Assembly: GCA_014803435.1 (NCBI GenBank)
Contig: JACYFD010000001.1
Span: forward strand, 310,001 to 374,000
Origin: Cellulosimicrobium terreum
Lineage (GTDB): Bacteria; Actinomycetota; Actinomycetes; Actinomycetales; Cellulomonadaceae
Direction: 5' to 3'
DNA length: 64,000 nt
Shown here: positions 26,407-34,008 of the stretch, piece after piece
Layout: every line of letters starts with the position of its first letter
Numbering within the stretch: position 1 is the stretch's first letter
The notes under the pieces: model-generated
The model's input: the letters and a program-made list of their open reading frames with translations, nothing else
Databases searched by the model: none
Told to the model about the DNA's origin: nothing
Made by a program: the position numbers and the translations under genes

Positions 26407-26913
26407 ATGACATCGCCTGCTGAGACGGGCCCTACGGGCCTCACGGGACCGACGGGCCGGGTCGAGGTGACCGGGGAAGCGCGAGACCTCGTCCTCGAGC
26501 GGACGCTGGCTGGCTCCGTCGACGACGTCTGGACGGCCGTCGCCGAGCCCGCCGGGCTCCGGGGCTGGTACGGCGTGCTCGACGGCGAGCCGCGGCCGGG
26601 CGCGACCGTGCAGCTCCGCATGACCGCGGAGGAGGGCGAGCCGGTCGAGGAGGTCAACATCCTCGCGTGCGACCCGCCGCGGTCGTACTCCGTCGATCAC
26701 GGCGGGTGGCGCCTCGGCGTGACCCTCACGCCCGTCGACGACGCCACCACCACGCTCGAGCTCCGTCACCGCCTCGTTCCGACCGACGACGCGGGCGACA
26801 TCGGACCCGGCTGGGAGTACTACCTCGACCTGCTCGACGCGGCGCGCGGCGGTCCGCCGGTGCCGTCGTTCGACCCGTACCTCGACGCGCTGCGCGGTCA
26901 CTACGCGGACTGA
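26407..26913 (+). CDS. SRPBCC/START-like (AHSA1-type) protein
   Basis: This 168-residue protein has the core of the helix-grip fold: LVLERTLAGSVDDVWTAVAEPAGLRGWYGVLDGEPRPG followed by alternating strands and a C-terminal helix with WEYYLDLLDAARGG. AHSA1/START-like proteins bind hydrophobic ligands or act as Hsp90-activator-like modules; no ligand is suggested here. ATG start with GGAGG directly upstream, 10 nt after the membrane-protein gene. The first ~20 residues contain three G-x-TG triplets, too few to call collagen-like. Confidence 0.85.
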   Translation: MTSPAETGPTGLTGPTGRVEVTGEARDLVLERTLAGSVDDVWTAVAEPAGLRGWYGVLDGEPRPGATVQLRMTAEEGEPVEEVNILACDPPRSYSVDHGGWRLGVTLTPVDDATTTLELRHRLVPTDDAGDIGPGWEYYLDLLDAARGGPPVPSFDPYLDALRGHYAD

Positions 26914-27003
26914 GACGGCCCGTCAGGGACTCGTCAGGCTCGACCACGGGTCCTCGCGGGGTGTCGGCCGGTAGCGTCGGAGCGTCCGTCCCGAGGAGGT
27001 CCC

Positions 27004-28344
27004 GTGCCGCGTCGCCCGACGTCTGCCCGGCGCACCCCCGGCTGGCTGCTCCCCGTCGGGGCAGTCGCCGCCGTCGGCGCCGGGGTCCTGCTGCTCGTCT
27101 CGTGGGCGCAGGAGATCCGCGGGCGCGGCGGCGTCGTCCTGCTCACCGGCGCCGAGCCGTTCACCGGGCACTGGGACCTTCGGGTGGGCCTCGGAACCGC
27201 CGTCGCCCTGGGGATCGTCGCCGCCGTCGTCTCGCTCGGAGCGCGACTCGCGACGACGCTGCGCTGGGGCGCGCTCCTGGCCGCCGCGGGCGGGACTGCT
27301 CTCGCGTTCACGGTCGCGCTCGGCGCCGCGACGTCGTGGTCGCACCTGGCAGAGCCGATGGCCAGCCGGCACGAGTACCTGCCCGCGGTGCCCGACGCCG
27401 CCGCCGACCCGGCGGCATTCGTCGCTGGTTTCACGGGAAACATCGAGGACTACCCGATCCACGTGCGTGGCCACCCGCCGGGGTTCGTGCTCGTCCTCGC
27501 CGTGCTCGACCGGATCGGGCTCGGCGGCGCGGGCTGGGCCACGGCGCTCGTCGTCGTCGCCGGGGCGAGCACTGCCGTCGCTGTCGCGGTCACGATGCGC
27601 CGCCTCGGTGGGGACGCGGGGGAGCGGACGGCGAGGCTCGCGCTGCCCGCCGTCGTGCTCGCCCCTGCGGCCCTGTGGGTCGCGACGAGCGCGGACGCGT
27701 TCTACGCCGGCGTGCTCGCGTGGGGGGTCGCGGCGCTCGCCGTCGCGTCGACGACGGCGAGCGCCGGGGTGCGGTGGTCGGCCGCGGTGGGCGCGGGGCT
27801 GCTGCTCGGGGCGTGCCCGTTCCTGTCCTACGGCCTGCTGCACATGGGGGTCGTGGCGCTCGTCGTCCCGTGGGTCGCGCGGCGCTGGGCGCCGACGGTC
27901 GTGGCGGGAGCGGTCGTCGCCGCAACGGTGCTCGCGTGGGGGGCGGCCGGGTTCTGGTTGTGGGAGGGCATCGAGGCGACGCGCGCCCAGTGGCACGACG
28001 GCTCCGGGATCGGCCGGCCCTACCTGTACTTCCTCGTGGCCGACGTCGTGCTGCTGGGCGTGCTGGTGGGCCCGGCCGGGATCGGTGGGCTCACCCGCGT
28101 CGCGCGCCTCGACCGGGCGACGCGGGCGCTCGTGCTCGTCGCCGCGGCGTCCGCGCTGCTCGGCGCGATCAGCGGGTTCGAGCGCGGCGAGGTCGAGCGG
28201 ATCTGGTTGCCCCTCGCGTGCTGGGTCGTCCCGGCCGCGGCCGCCGTGGCGGACGGCTCGCGCCGCGACGTCTGGCGGTGGTGGCTCGTCGCGCAGGGCG
28301 TTGCGACCGTGGCGCTGGCGACCGTGGTGCGCTCGCCCTGGTGA
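27004..28344 (+). CDS. Polytopic membrane protein (glycosyltransferase-like, GT-C type)
   Basis: The 446-residue protein has about 11-12 membrane segments and one long outside loop between the third and fourth (SHLAEPMASRHEYLPAVPDA, then FTGNIEDYPIHVRGHPPGF). A loop after early helices with charged and aromatic residues, here ending in HPPGF, is seen in GT-C mannosyltransferases that use lipid-linked sugars. By eye I cannot confirm a catalytic Asp/Glu pair. GTG start with GAGGAGG 5 nt upstream. It converges on the TetR gene across the repeat at 28351-28392. Confidence 0.75.
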   Translation: MPRRPTSARRTPGWLLPVGAVAAVGAGVLLLVSWAQEIRGRGGVVLLTGAEPFTGHWDLRVGLGTAVALGIVAAVVSLGARLATTLRWGALLAAAGGTALAFTVALGAATSWSHLAEPMASRHEYLPAVPDAAADPAAFVAGFTGNIEDYPIHVRGHPPGFVLVLAVLDRIGLGGAGWATALVVVAGASTAVAVAVTMRRLGGDAGERTARLALPAVVLAPAALWVATSADAFYAGVLAWGVAALAVASTTASAGVRWSAAVGAGLLLGACPFLSYGLLHMGVVALVVPWVARRWAPTVVAGAVVAATVLAWGAAGFWLWEGIEATRAQWHDGSGIGRPYLYFLVADVVLLGVLVGPAGIGGLTRVARLDRATRALVLVAAASALLGAISGFERGEVERIWLPLACWVVPAAAAVADGSRRDVWRWWLVAQGVATVALATVVRSPW

Positions 28345-28350
28345 CGCCGT

Positions 28351-28392
28351 CGCGGTACCAGGGTTCTACCCCGCGGTACCAGGGTTCTACCT
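28351..28392. repeat. 21-bp tandem repeat, two copies, carrying the TetR stop
   Basis: GCGGTACCAGGGTTCTACC occurs at 28352-28370 and 28373-28391 (period 21). CTA at 28387-28389 is the TAG stop of the TetR gene on the minus strand. The unit shares GGGTTCTACC-CGCGG with the repeat at 10718-10770. Confidence 0.7.
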
Positions 28393-29007
28393 CCCGGTGT
28401 CGGGGCTCGTCGCTCGTGCGGGCGGTGGGGTCCGCGTGATGCGACGGACCGCGACGAGCACGTCGGCGTCGTCGTGCTGCTCCGTGTCGAGCGCGCGGTG
28501 GATGGTCATGCCCTCGACGAACGCGTCGAGCATCCGGGTGGTCGCGGGGTCGAAGTGCCGCTCCAGCGCGCGGCGGCTGCGGTTCATCCAGGCGTTGGTC
28601 AGCGTCCGGTAGGCGGGCTCGCGCGCCGCGAGCGTGTACAGCTCGTGGGACAGGACGAGGTCGCGCTGGGTGGCGAAGACGTCGTGCGTGATCAGCAGGG
28701 CGACGGCCTGGACGGCCTCCTCGGGGGAGCGTGCCGCGACCATGCGGACCTCGAACTGCGCGGCGGCGTCTCGCGCGAACCGCCCGAAAGCCTCGCGCAG
28801 CAGCTCGTCCATCCCGTCGAAGTGGTAGGTCATCGACCCGAGCGGCACGTCCGCGGCGGCCGCAACGCGCCGGTGCGACGTGCCCGCGACGCCGTGCTCG
28901 GCGATCACGTCGAGGCACGCGTCGACGATGCGGTCCCGCCGCTCGGGGTCGTGACGGCGGGCCCGGGCCGTGGGTCGGTCGGGGTTCTCCTCGGCGGGCC
29001 GCGTCAT
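28387..29007 (-). CDS. TetR family transcriptional regulator
   Basis: The 206-residue protein has the TetR helix-turn-helix in residues ~20-65 (RIVDACLDVIAEHGVAGTSHRR, then VAAAADVPLGSMTYHFDGMDELL). A C-terminal ligand-binding region follows with TetR_C-like LYTLAAREPAYRTLTNAWMNRSR. ATG overlaps the MFS stop codon (ATGA), so regulator and exporter are made from one mRNA. The likely target is the operator at 30261-30287 in front of the MFS gene, giving autoregulated efflux. The inducing ligand is unknown. Confidence 0.9.
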   Translation of the reverse strand: MTRPAEENPDRPTARARRHDPERRDRIVDACLDVIAEHGVAGTSHRRVAAAADVPLGSMTYHFDGMDELLREAFGRFARDAAAQFEVRMVAARSPEEAVQAVALLITHDVFATQRDLVLSHELYTLAAREPAYRTLTNAWMNRSRRALERHFDPATTRMLDAFVEGMTIHRALDTEQHDDADVLVAVRRITRTPPPARATSPDTGR

Positions 29008-30251
29008 GCCGTGGCCCCCTCGGTCTCGCGCGCCGCCGGCGCGGGGGCGCGGCGTGGTCGGAGCACGCCGGAGAGCGCGATGACCAGGATCCCGGCCAGG
29101 GGGAGGACGAGCAGGCCCATGCGCAGGCTCGTCGCGTCGGCGACGAGGCCCACGAGGGGCGGCGACGCCAGGAAGCCGAGCCGCATGAGCCACGACACCA
29201 CGGTCAGTCCGGTGCCCGGACGCAGGCCGGGCAGCTCGTCGGCCTGCTGCATCGCGGCGGGCACGAGGGTCGCGGTCCCGAACCCGGCGGCGGCGAAGCC
29301 GGCGATCGTCCCCGGCACGGACGGGAACGCGAGCGCGAGCCCCATCCCGGCCGCGATGAGCAGCCCGCCGAGCCGGGCGACGGTCCGCTGGCCGAGCCGG
29401 TCGACCATGCGGTCGCCGACGGTGCGGCCGACGAACTGCGCGCCCACCAGCGCGACGAACCCGAACGCGGCGATCTCGGCCGCCGCGCCGAGCGAGCCGC
29501 CCGACAGGTAGACCGCCGCCCACGTGCTCCCGGCGTCCTCGACGAGCGTGCCCCCGATCGCGATGAGCACGAGCGCCGCGAGCACGGCGACGGTCCGCCC
29601 CGACAGTCGCCCGACGCCACGCGCGCCGGCTGCCTCTGCGGCGTCGGGCACCGGGTCGGGCTCCGAGTCGAGACCGGGCAGGCACCAGCGGCGGACGACG
29701 AGCGCGACCGCGGAGAACAGCACGGCGGTGACGCCGAGGTGCACGCCGAGCGGGACGCTCAGTGCGATCGCACCTGCGGCCATGACACCGCCCAGCACGG
29801 CGCCGACGGACCAGACCGCGTGGAACGAGTTGATGATCGAGCGGCCGTAGCGGCGCTGCACCCGCAGGCCGTGCGCGTTCTGCGCGACGTCCGTGAACGC
29901 GTCCATGGCACCGGCGGCGAAGAGGGCGGCGACGAGCAGCGGGAGCGTCGGTGAGACTCCCGCGAGGAACACCCCGACGCTCGTGAGGAGGGTGCCCGCG
30001 ACGGCGACCTGCGCCGACCCGAACCGCCGCAGCAGCGGCGCCACGGCCAGGCCTGCCGTGATGGCGCCCGCGGGGAACGCGGCGACCGCGAGCCCGTAGG
30101 TCGCGTTGCTCAGCTCGAGCGCTGCCTTGATCTCCGGGTAGCGGGGGATCAGGTTGGCGAACAGCGCGCCGTTGGTCAGGAACAGCAGCGCGACGGCGAC
30201 GCGCGCGCGGCGGTCGACCGACGTCGGCCGAGCGGTGGGGGAGAGCGACAT
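29004..30251 (-). CDS. MFS transporter controlled by TetR
   Basis: The 415-residue protein has 12 predicted membrane segments and begins MSLSPTARPT, with VALLFLTNGALFANLIPRYPEI as helix one. Motifs such as DRMVDRLGQRTVARLGG fit the MFS cytoplasmic loop. It belongs to the same YbjJ-like group as the MFS gene at 752-1993. The start at 30251 rather than 13 codons upstream is supported by a TACGAT hexamer 7 nt before it (30259-30264). The longer form would be translated through the operator. Coupled to the TetR gene by an ATGA overlap. Confidence 0.88.
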   Translation of the reverse strand: MSLSPTARPTSVDRRARVAVALLFLTNGALFANLIPRYPEIKAALELSNATYGLAVAAFPAGAITAGLAVAPLLRRFGSAQVAVAGTLLTSVGVFLAGVSPTLPLLVAALFAAGAMDAFTDVAQNAHGLRVQRRYGRSIINSFHAVWSVGAVLGGVMAAGAIALSVPLGVHLGVTAVLFSAVALVVRRWCLPGLDSEPDPVPDAAEAAGARGVGRLSGRTVAVLAALVLIAIGGTLVEDAGSTWAAVYLSGGSLGAAAEIAAFGFVALVGAQFVGRTVGDRMVDRLGQRTVARLGGLLIAAGMGLALAFPSVPGTIAGFAAAGFGTATLVPAAMQQADELPGLRPGTGLTVVSWLMRLGFLASPPLVGLVADATSLRMGLLVLPLAGILVIALSGVLRPRRAPAPAARETEGATA

Positions 30252-30260
30252 GCGGACGAT

Positions 30261-30287
30261 CGTACACTCTCTATGTACGAACGTACA
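30261..30287 (-). promoter_or_regulatory. TetR operator, three CGTACA half-sites over the MFS-tetR promoter
   Basis: CGTACA (30261-30266), TGTACG (30274-30279) and CGTACA (30282-30287) form two overlapping inverted repeats: one with a 7-nt spacer and a compact TGTACG-AA-CGTACA. The leftmost half-site overlaps the -10 box TACGAT of the MFS-tetR unit, so binding would exclude RNA polymerase. Confidence 0.8.
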
Positions 30288-30346
30288 CACAGGTCTGACG
30301 GGCCACGCGTCAGGCAGTTGTCAGGTGCACCCGGCGCAGACGTCCC

Positions 30347-30352
30347 TACGCT
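30347..30352 (+). promoter_or_regulatory. -10 element of a leaderless promoter (Mo-oxidoreductase gene)
   Basis: TACGCT, six nucleotides, then the GTG start at 30359. No Shine-Dalgarno is visible. Confidence 0.6.
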
Positions 30353-30358
30353 CGAAGG

Positions 30359-31600
30359 GTGCCCTCCGCAGGAACGTCGCCGCGCCGCCCGGTGCCGAGC
30401 GTGCCGCGCGCCGAGGACTTCCGTTCCCCGGTGCACGACCCCCGGGTCGTCGCCCGCGTCGGTGCGCTGCTCGGCGGTGCGATCGTCGTGCTGTTCCTCA
30501 CCGGCTTGTGGTCCCACCTCCAGCAGACTCCCGTGTCCTGGCTGCCGCTCGGGCCCGCGCCCGCGTGGGGCTACCGCGTCACCCAGGGCATCCACGTCAC
30601 CGTGGGGTTCGCCTGCGTCCCGCTGCTGCTCGCGAAGCTCTACACCGCCTACCCGCGCCTCTTCGAGCGCCCCGCGCTGCGCGGACCGCTGCACGCGCTC
30701 GAGCGAGGCTCCGTCGCCGTCCTCGTCGCCGCGACCACGTTCCAGATCGTCACCGGCGTGCTCAACGTCTTCCAGGTGTACCCGTGGAAGTTCAGTTTCC
30801 TGTGGGTGCACTACGCGACGGCGTGGGTCGTGATCGGGTCCGTCGTCGTGCACGTCGGCGTGAAGCTCCCGACCATCGTCACCGCCCTGCGCACCTCCGT
30901 CTCCGAGATGTCCGCCGAGAGGTCCGACGACGGTCCCTCCCTCGTCGAGGCGCCCTCCCCGTCCGCCGAGCCGGCCCTGGCGCGGCGCGGGTTCCTCGCC
31001 GCCGTCGCGGCGGCGACGCTGGGCGTCGTGGCGCTCACGGTCGGGCAGACGGTGCGCCCGCTCGCGCCGCTCGCCGTCCTCGCGCCGCGCGACCCGCGCG
31101 TCGGGCCGCAAGGGTTGCCCGTGAACAAGACCGCCCGCTCGGCGGGGGTGACCGACGCCGCGCAGGACCCCGACTGGCGGCTCACGCTCTCCGGGCCCGG
31201 AGGGACGCGCGAGCTGTCGCGCGCCGACCTGCTCGCGATGGACCTCGTGACGGCCGTCGTGCCCATCGCCTGCGTCGAGGGCTGGAGCGCCACCGCGACC
31301 TGGGAGGGCGTGCGCGTGCGGGACCTCGCCGCGCTCGTCGGCCCGACCATCTCCGGCGCTGACCGCAGCGGGGAGGCCGACGTCCAGGTCGACAGCCTGC
31401 AGCAGGGCGGGTCCTACGCGAGCTCGCTCCTGCCCGCCGCGTTCGTCGTGGCCGACGACACGCTCCTCGCCCTGCGCCTCGGCGGCGAGGACCTCGACCT
31501 CGACCACGGTTACCCCGCGCGCATCGTCGCGCCCAACCGTCCCGGCGTGCTCCAGACCAAGTGGGTCACGCGCCTCAACGTGCTCGGGGGCGACGCATGA
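30359..31600 (+). CDS. Membrane cytochrome b561-like / molybdopterin-dependent oxidoreductase fusion
   Basis: The 413-residue protein joins two parts. Residues ~30-185 contain four membrane segments with histidines at helix ends (GIHVTVGFACVPLLLAKLY, then FSFLWVHYATAWVVIGSVVVHVGVK), like a di-heme cytochrome b561. After a linker and RRGFLAAVAAATL (about 208) comes a sulfite-oxidase-type Mo-cofactor domain (about 265-413) with IACVEGWSATATWEGV, whose cysteine would ligate molybdenum, and HGYPARIVAPNRPGVLQTKWV. The layout suggests electron transfer between a membrane quinone and a substrate outside the cell. GTG start. The next small membrane gene overlaps it by ATGA. Confidence 0.88.
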   Translation: MPSAGTSPRRPVPSVPRAEDFRSPVHDPRVVARVGALLGGAIVVLFLTGLWSHLQQTPVSWLPLGPAPAWGYRVTQGIHVTVGFACVPLLLAKLYTAYPRLFERPALRGPLHALERGSVAVLVAATTFQIVTGVLNVFQVYPWKFSFLWVHYATAWVVIGSVVVHVGVKLPTIVTALRTSVSEMSAERSDDGPSLVEAPSPSAEPALARRGFLAAVAAATLGVVALTVGQTVRPLAPLAVLAPRDPRVGPQGLPVNKTARSAGVTDAAQDPDWRLTLSGPGGTRELSRADLLAMDLVTAVVPIACVEGWSATATWEGVRVRDLAALVGPTISGADRSGEADVQVDSLQQGGSYASSLLPAAFVVADDTLLALRLGGEDLDLDHGYPARIVAPNRPGVLQTKWVTRLNVLGGDA

Positions 31601-32037
31601 GCCCGGCGGTGCGCTGGTCCCGGCGCGTGCTGCTGCTCGGCGGCGCCGCGCTGATCGGCTTCGGCCTGTGGACGGCGTGGTCGACCGTCCCGTCGAGCCA
31701 GTGGCCGTCCGCCCTCGTGTGGCTCGCGGGCGGGGTCGTCGTGCACGACGCCGTCCTCGCACCTCTCGCCGTCGTGCTCGGTGCGTGGGTGCTGCCCCGT
31801 GTCCCGCCCGTGTGGCGTGGCCCGCTGCGCGGCGGGCTCCTCGCCGCGGGTGCTCTGGCCATCCTCGCGATAGCGCTCGTCGCCGGGGCGTCCGACCGGC
31901 GCAACTGGTCCGTCGTCCCGCAGGACCCGCTGGCCGCGATCACGACGGCGGTGATCGCCGTCGTGATCGGGGTCGTCGTGGGGGCGTTCCTCGGCGGCTC
32001 CCGCACGCCGAGGGACAGGCGACTAGTCGGCGACTAA
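31597..32037 (+). CDS. Small membrane protein coupled to the Mo-oxidoreductase
   Basis: The 146-residue protein has four predicted membrane helices (VLLLGGAALIGFGLWTAW, LVWLAGGVVVHDAVLAPLAVVLG, GLLAAGALAILAIALVAG, ITTAVIAVVIGVVVGAFLGG). ATG overlaps the stop of the Mo-oxidoreductase, so they are translated together and it is probably a partner of that complex. No known motif was seen. The last codons and TAA fall inside the 11-bp tandem repeat at 32018-32056. Confidence 0.78.
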   Translation: MSPAVRWSRRVLLLGGAALIGFGLWTAWSTVPSSQWPSALVWLAGGVVVHDAVLAPLAVVLGAWVLPRVPPVWRGPLRGGLLAAGALAILAIALVAGASDRRNWSVVPQDPLAAITTAVIAVVIGVVVGAFLGGSRTPRDRRLVGD

Positions 32038-32056
32038 TCGGCGACTAGTCGGCGAC
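32018..32056. repeat. 11-bp tandem repeat carrying stop codons of both convergent genes
   Basis: GGCGACTAGTC (32018-32028), GGCGACTAATC (32029-32039), GGCGACTAGTC (32040-32050) and GGCGAC (32051-32056) form 3.5 copies. Each full unit contains the palindrome CGACTAGTCG or a one-base variant. TAA of the second unit (32035-32037) ends the plus-strand gene; CTA of the third (32045-32047) is the TAG stop of the minus-strand gene. Confidence 0.8.
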
Positions 32057-32632
32057 GCGGTCGTAGGTGAGGACGCGCACGCCGGACTCGAGGAGCGTCT
32101 CGTCGACCGGCCGGAACATCTGTGGGTGGAACGGGCCGTCGAACAGCGGTATGCCGGACCCGATGACGGAACGGTTCTGCTTGAGGACGAGCCGGTCGAT
32201 CTCCGGCAGCAGCGAGTGGGCGAGCTTCCCGCCGCCGACGAGCCACAGGTCCTTCCCAGGCTCGGCCTTCAGCTCGCGCACGCGATCGAGGGCGTCGCCG
32301 CGGACGATCTCGACAGCCGGGTCCGGGCTGGTCTCCATCGTGGTCGAGAAGACCAGGTGGCGCAGGTGCGGGTAGGCGTCGGTGAGCCCGGCCGCGAGCC
32401 CGACCTCGTAGGACGAGCGTCCCTCGAGCACGGTGTCGAAGGTGGGGCCGGGATCCGTGATCCCCATGGCCGTCCGGGCCGGACCCGGCAAGGTCTCGGG
32501 GTAGTTCTCGACGATGAACTGGACGACGTCCGGAGTGACGGGGAGGAAGCTCTCCCCGCTGGGATCGCCGCCGCCCGGTCCGGCGATGAAGCCGTCGAGG
32601 GTCGTTGCCACGTAGTAGACCAGTGCGCGCAT
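32045..32632 (-). CDS. Dihydrofolate reductase family protein (RibD C-terminal fold)
   Basis: The 195-residue protein begins MRALVYYVATTLDGFIAGPGG and has the DHFR/RibD-C signatures TLDGFIAG, YEVGLAAG, LWLVGGGKLAHSLL and the C-terminal strand pair. Such stand-alone proteins bind NADPH and are distinct from true FolA; the substrate is not known. The frame runs 14 codons further, but ATG 32632 matches the family start and has GAGAGGA upstream. TCCGG-N5-CCGGA (plus 32649-32663) lies just before it and could be an operator. Confidence 0.85.
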   Translation of the reverse strand: MRALVYYVATTLDGFIAGPGGGDPSGESFLPVTPDVVQFIVENYPETLPGPARTAMGITDPGPTFDTVLEGRSSYEVGLAAGLTDAYPHLRHLVFSTTMETSPDPAVEIVRGDALDRVRELKAEPGKDLWLVGGGKLAHSLLPEIDRLVLKQNRSVIGSGIPLFDGPFHPQMFRPVDETLLESGVRVLTYDRVAD

Positions 32633-32691
32633 GGAGTCCTCTCTCGAGTCCGGTATGTCCGGATGCCGACTCATGCTAGTTCAGCGGGCGC

Positions 32692-32850
32692 TCAGACGTA
32701 GGGGCGGGTGATCGGCTCCAGGTAGTGGCCCGACGGGTCGAGGAGGTAGACGCCCCGGCCGCCGTGCTCGTCGTCGATCTCGCCGGGCCTGGACCGTTGC
32801 GGGTCGGCCCGGTGGTCACGGCACTGCTCGGTGATCTGCGCGCGCCCGGC
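32692..32850 (-). pseudogene. 3' remnant of a VOC/glyoxalase family gene
   Basis: On the minus strand an open stretch encodes RADPQRSRPGEIDDEHGGRG and then YLLDPSGHYLEPITRPYV before a TGA. This is the typical last strand pair of a VOC-fold protein. The frame is closed by TGA at 32904 and no N-terminal half is found upstream. Opposite-strand sequence from about 32.83 kb onward belongs to another, plus-strand gene. So this is a gene fragment left after a deletion or recombination. Confidence 0.65.
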
Positions 32851-33324
32851 ACCTACGCACGCGAGGTCAACGGTGCTGCGACCGAGTGTCTGGTTTCCGG
32901 GTCAGACACGGAGGCGCTGCGCGAACCGGCGGGTGCCTCGCCGCGAGACTCGCGCTTCCTTCTCGACCCGCTGGGCCTCACGACGGTCGAGGATCTCGGG
33001 GTCAGCGATGCGCTCGAACCGGACCTGCAGCTGTCGGCCGTGCTTGTCCACGCCCGTCGCCTCAAGGCCGCCCGGGTAGCTCCGCGGGAGCTCGCCGCAT
33101 GGGCGCATTCGCGCATCGGTCACGACGGGAGTGTCGAGTGTCAGCCGTTCGTCCACCTCGACGACATGTACGGCGACGCCGGGTACCTGGGGTACGAGGA
33201 AGCGGAACTCGACACGATGGTGCGGCAGGAGGTCGAAGCCCTGCTGACGAGGAACGCACCAGGGAGGTCCGCTGACTCGACTGCTGTTTCCCATGCCGTG
33301 CGACGGAACATGCATCGGATGTAG
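32725..33324 (+). CDS. Hypothetical protein, N-terminus probably not native
   Basis: The frame encodes up to 199 residues. The part from about nt 32838 on (LRAPGTYAREVNGAATECLV, then RELAAWAHSRIGHDG and DDMYGDAGYLGYEEAELDT) has the composition of a real, mainly helical cytoplasmic protein. The first ~30 codons are antisense to the VOC remnant and so are unlikely to be original. A GTG at 32812 is an alternative start. No Shine-Dalgarno or -10 box is convincing at either, so the gene may be truncated and silent. The end of the reading frame has lower GC than the flanks. I do not recognise the family. Confidence 0.5.
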   Translation: MARRVEEVDAPAAVLVVDLAGPGPLRVGPVVTALLGDLRAPGTYAREVNGAATECLVSGSDTEALREPAGASPRDSRFLLDPLGLTTVEDLGVSDALEPDLQLSAVLVHARRLKAARVAPRELAAWAHSRIGHDGSVECQPFVHLDDMYGDAGYLGYEEAELDTMVRQEVEALLTRNAPGRSADSTAVSHAVRRNMHRM

Positions 33325-33348
33325 CAAACAGCCGATGACGGTGAAGTC

Positions 33349-34008
33349 TCAGCGGAGCGCGCGCAGCACGACGACCGTCCGCCCGCCGGCGGTCCACTCC
33401 TCCGCCGCGTCGAGCCCGGCGAGCCGGGCGACGTCGGGCAGGGCGCCCGCGCCGACGCGCGCCCAGGGCATGGGGCGGCTGTGCCGGCCGTCGGCGGCGC
33501 GCAGGACGACGGGGGCCAGGTCGTGGGCGTCCGGGTCGGGGTCGGTCTCGACGAGCACGACGCCGTCGGGCCGCACGAGCTCGCGGCACCGCGTCAGGAG
33601 CGCGACGGGGTCGCCGCCGATCCCGATGTTGCCGTCCGCGAGGAGGACCGTGCCCCAGCGGCCCTCGCCGGGCAGCGCCGCCTCGACCGCGCGTCGCAGG
33701 GCGACGGCCCCGCGGTCGCGTGCCTGGCGCACGGCCGTACGCGAGACGTCGATCCCGAGGCACGGGACCCCGCGCCGCGACAGCTCCGCGGCCAGCCGAC
33801 CGGGCCCGCAGCCGACGTCGAGCACCGGGGCCTCGCACCGCGCGAGCAGGACCTCGTCCGACGGCGTGGCCGGCGCGGCCCACGTGCGGACGTCGAGCGG
33901 TCGAGCGCCCGCGCCGCCCAGCGCGACGACGGGCTCGCCGCCGAGCGCGGCCTCGAAGAGCACGACCGGATGGACCCGGCGCGGCGTCCGGGAGATCGCC
34001 TCCGTCAT
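33349..34008 (-). CDS. Class I SAM-dependent methyltransferase
   Basis: The 219-residue protein has the Rossmann-type methyltransferase motif I, APVLDVGCGPGRLAAELSRRG, followed by CLGIDVSRTAVRQARDRGA (motif II) and VLLADGNIGIGGDP. The SAM site is therefore clear; the acceptor is not. The start overlaps the stop of the TIGR04282-type gene (ATGA), making the last member of a three-gene coupled unit with the GT2. A small-molecule or glycan methylation step is inferred from these neighbours. Confidence 0.88.
   Translation of the reverse strand: MTEAISRTPRRVHPVVLFEAALGGEPVVALGGAGARPLDVRTWAAPATPSDEVLLARCEAPVLDVGCGPGRLAAELSRRGVPCLGIDVSRTAVRQARDRGAVALRRAVEAALPGEGRWGTVLLADGNIGIGGDPVALLTRCRELVRPDGVVLVETDPDPDAHDLAPVVLRAADGRHSRPMPWARVGAGALPDVARLAGLDAAEEWTAGGRTVVVLRALR

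Noticed and set aside
26407-26470. Collagen-like Gly-x-Thr-Gly start in the SRPBCC gene
   Set aside because: Only three triplets; too short to form a triple helix.
22797-26660. A 1287-codon minus-strand open frame opposite the surface protein
   Set aside because: It has no domain, an arginine/alanine-skewed composition and runs antisense to three well-supported genes.
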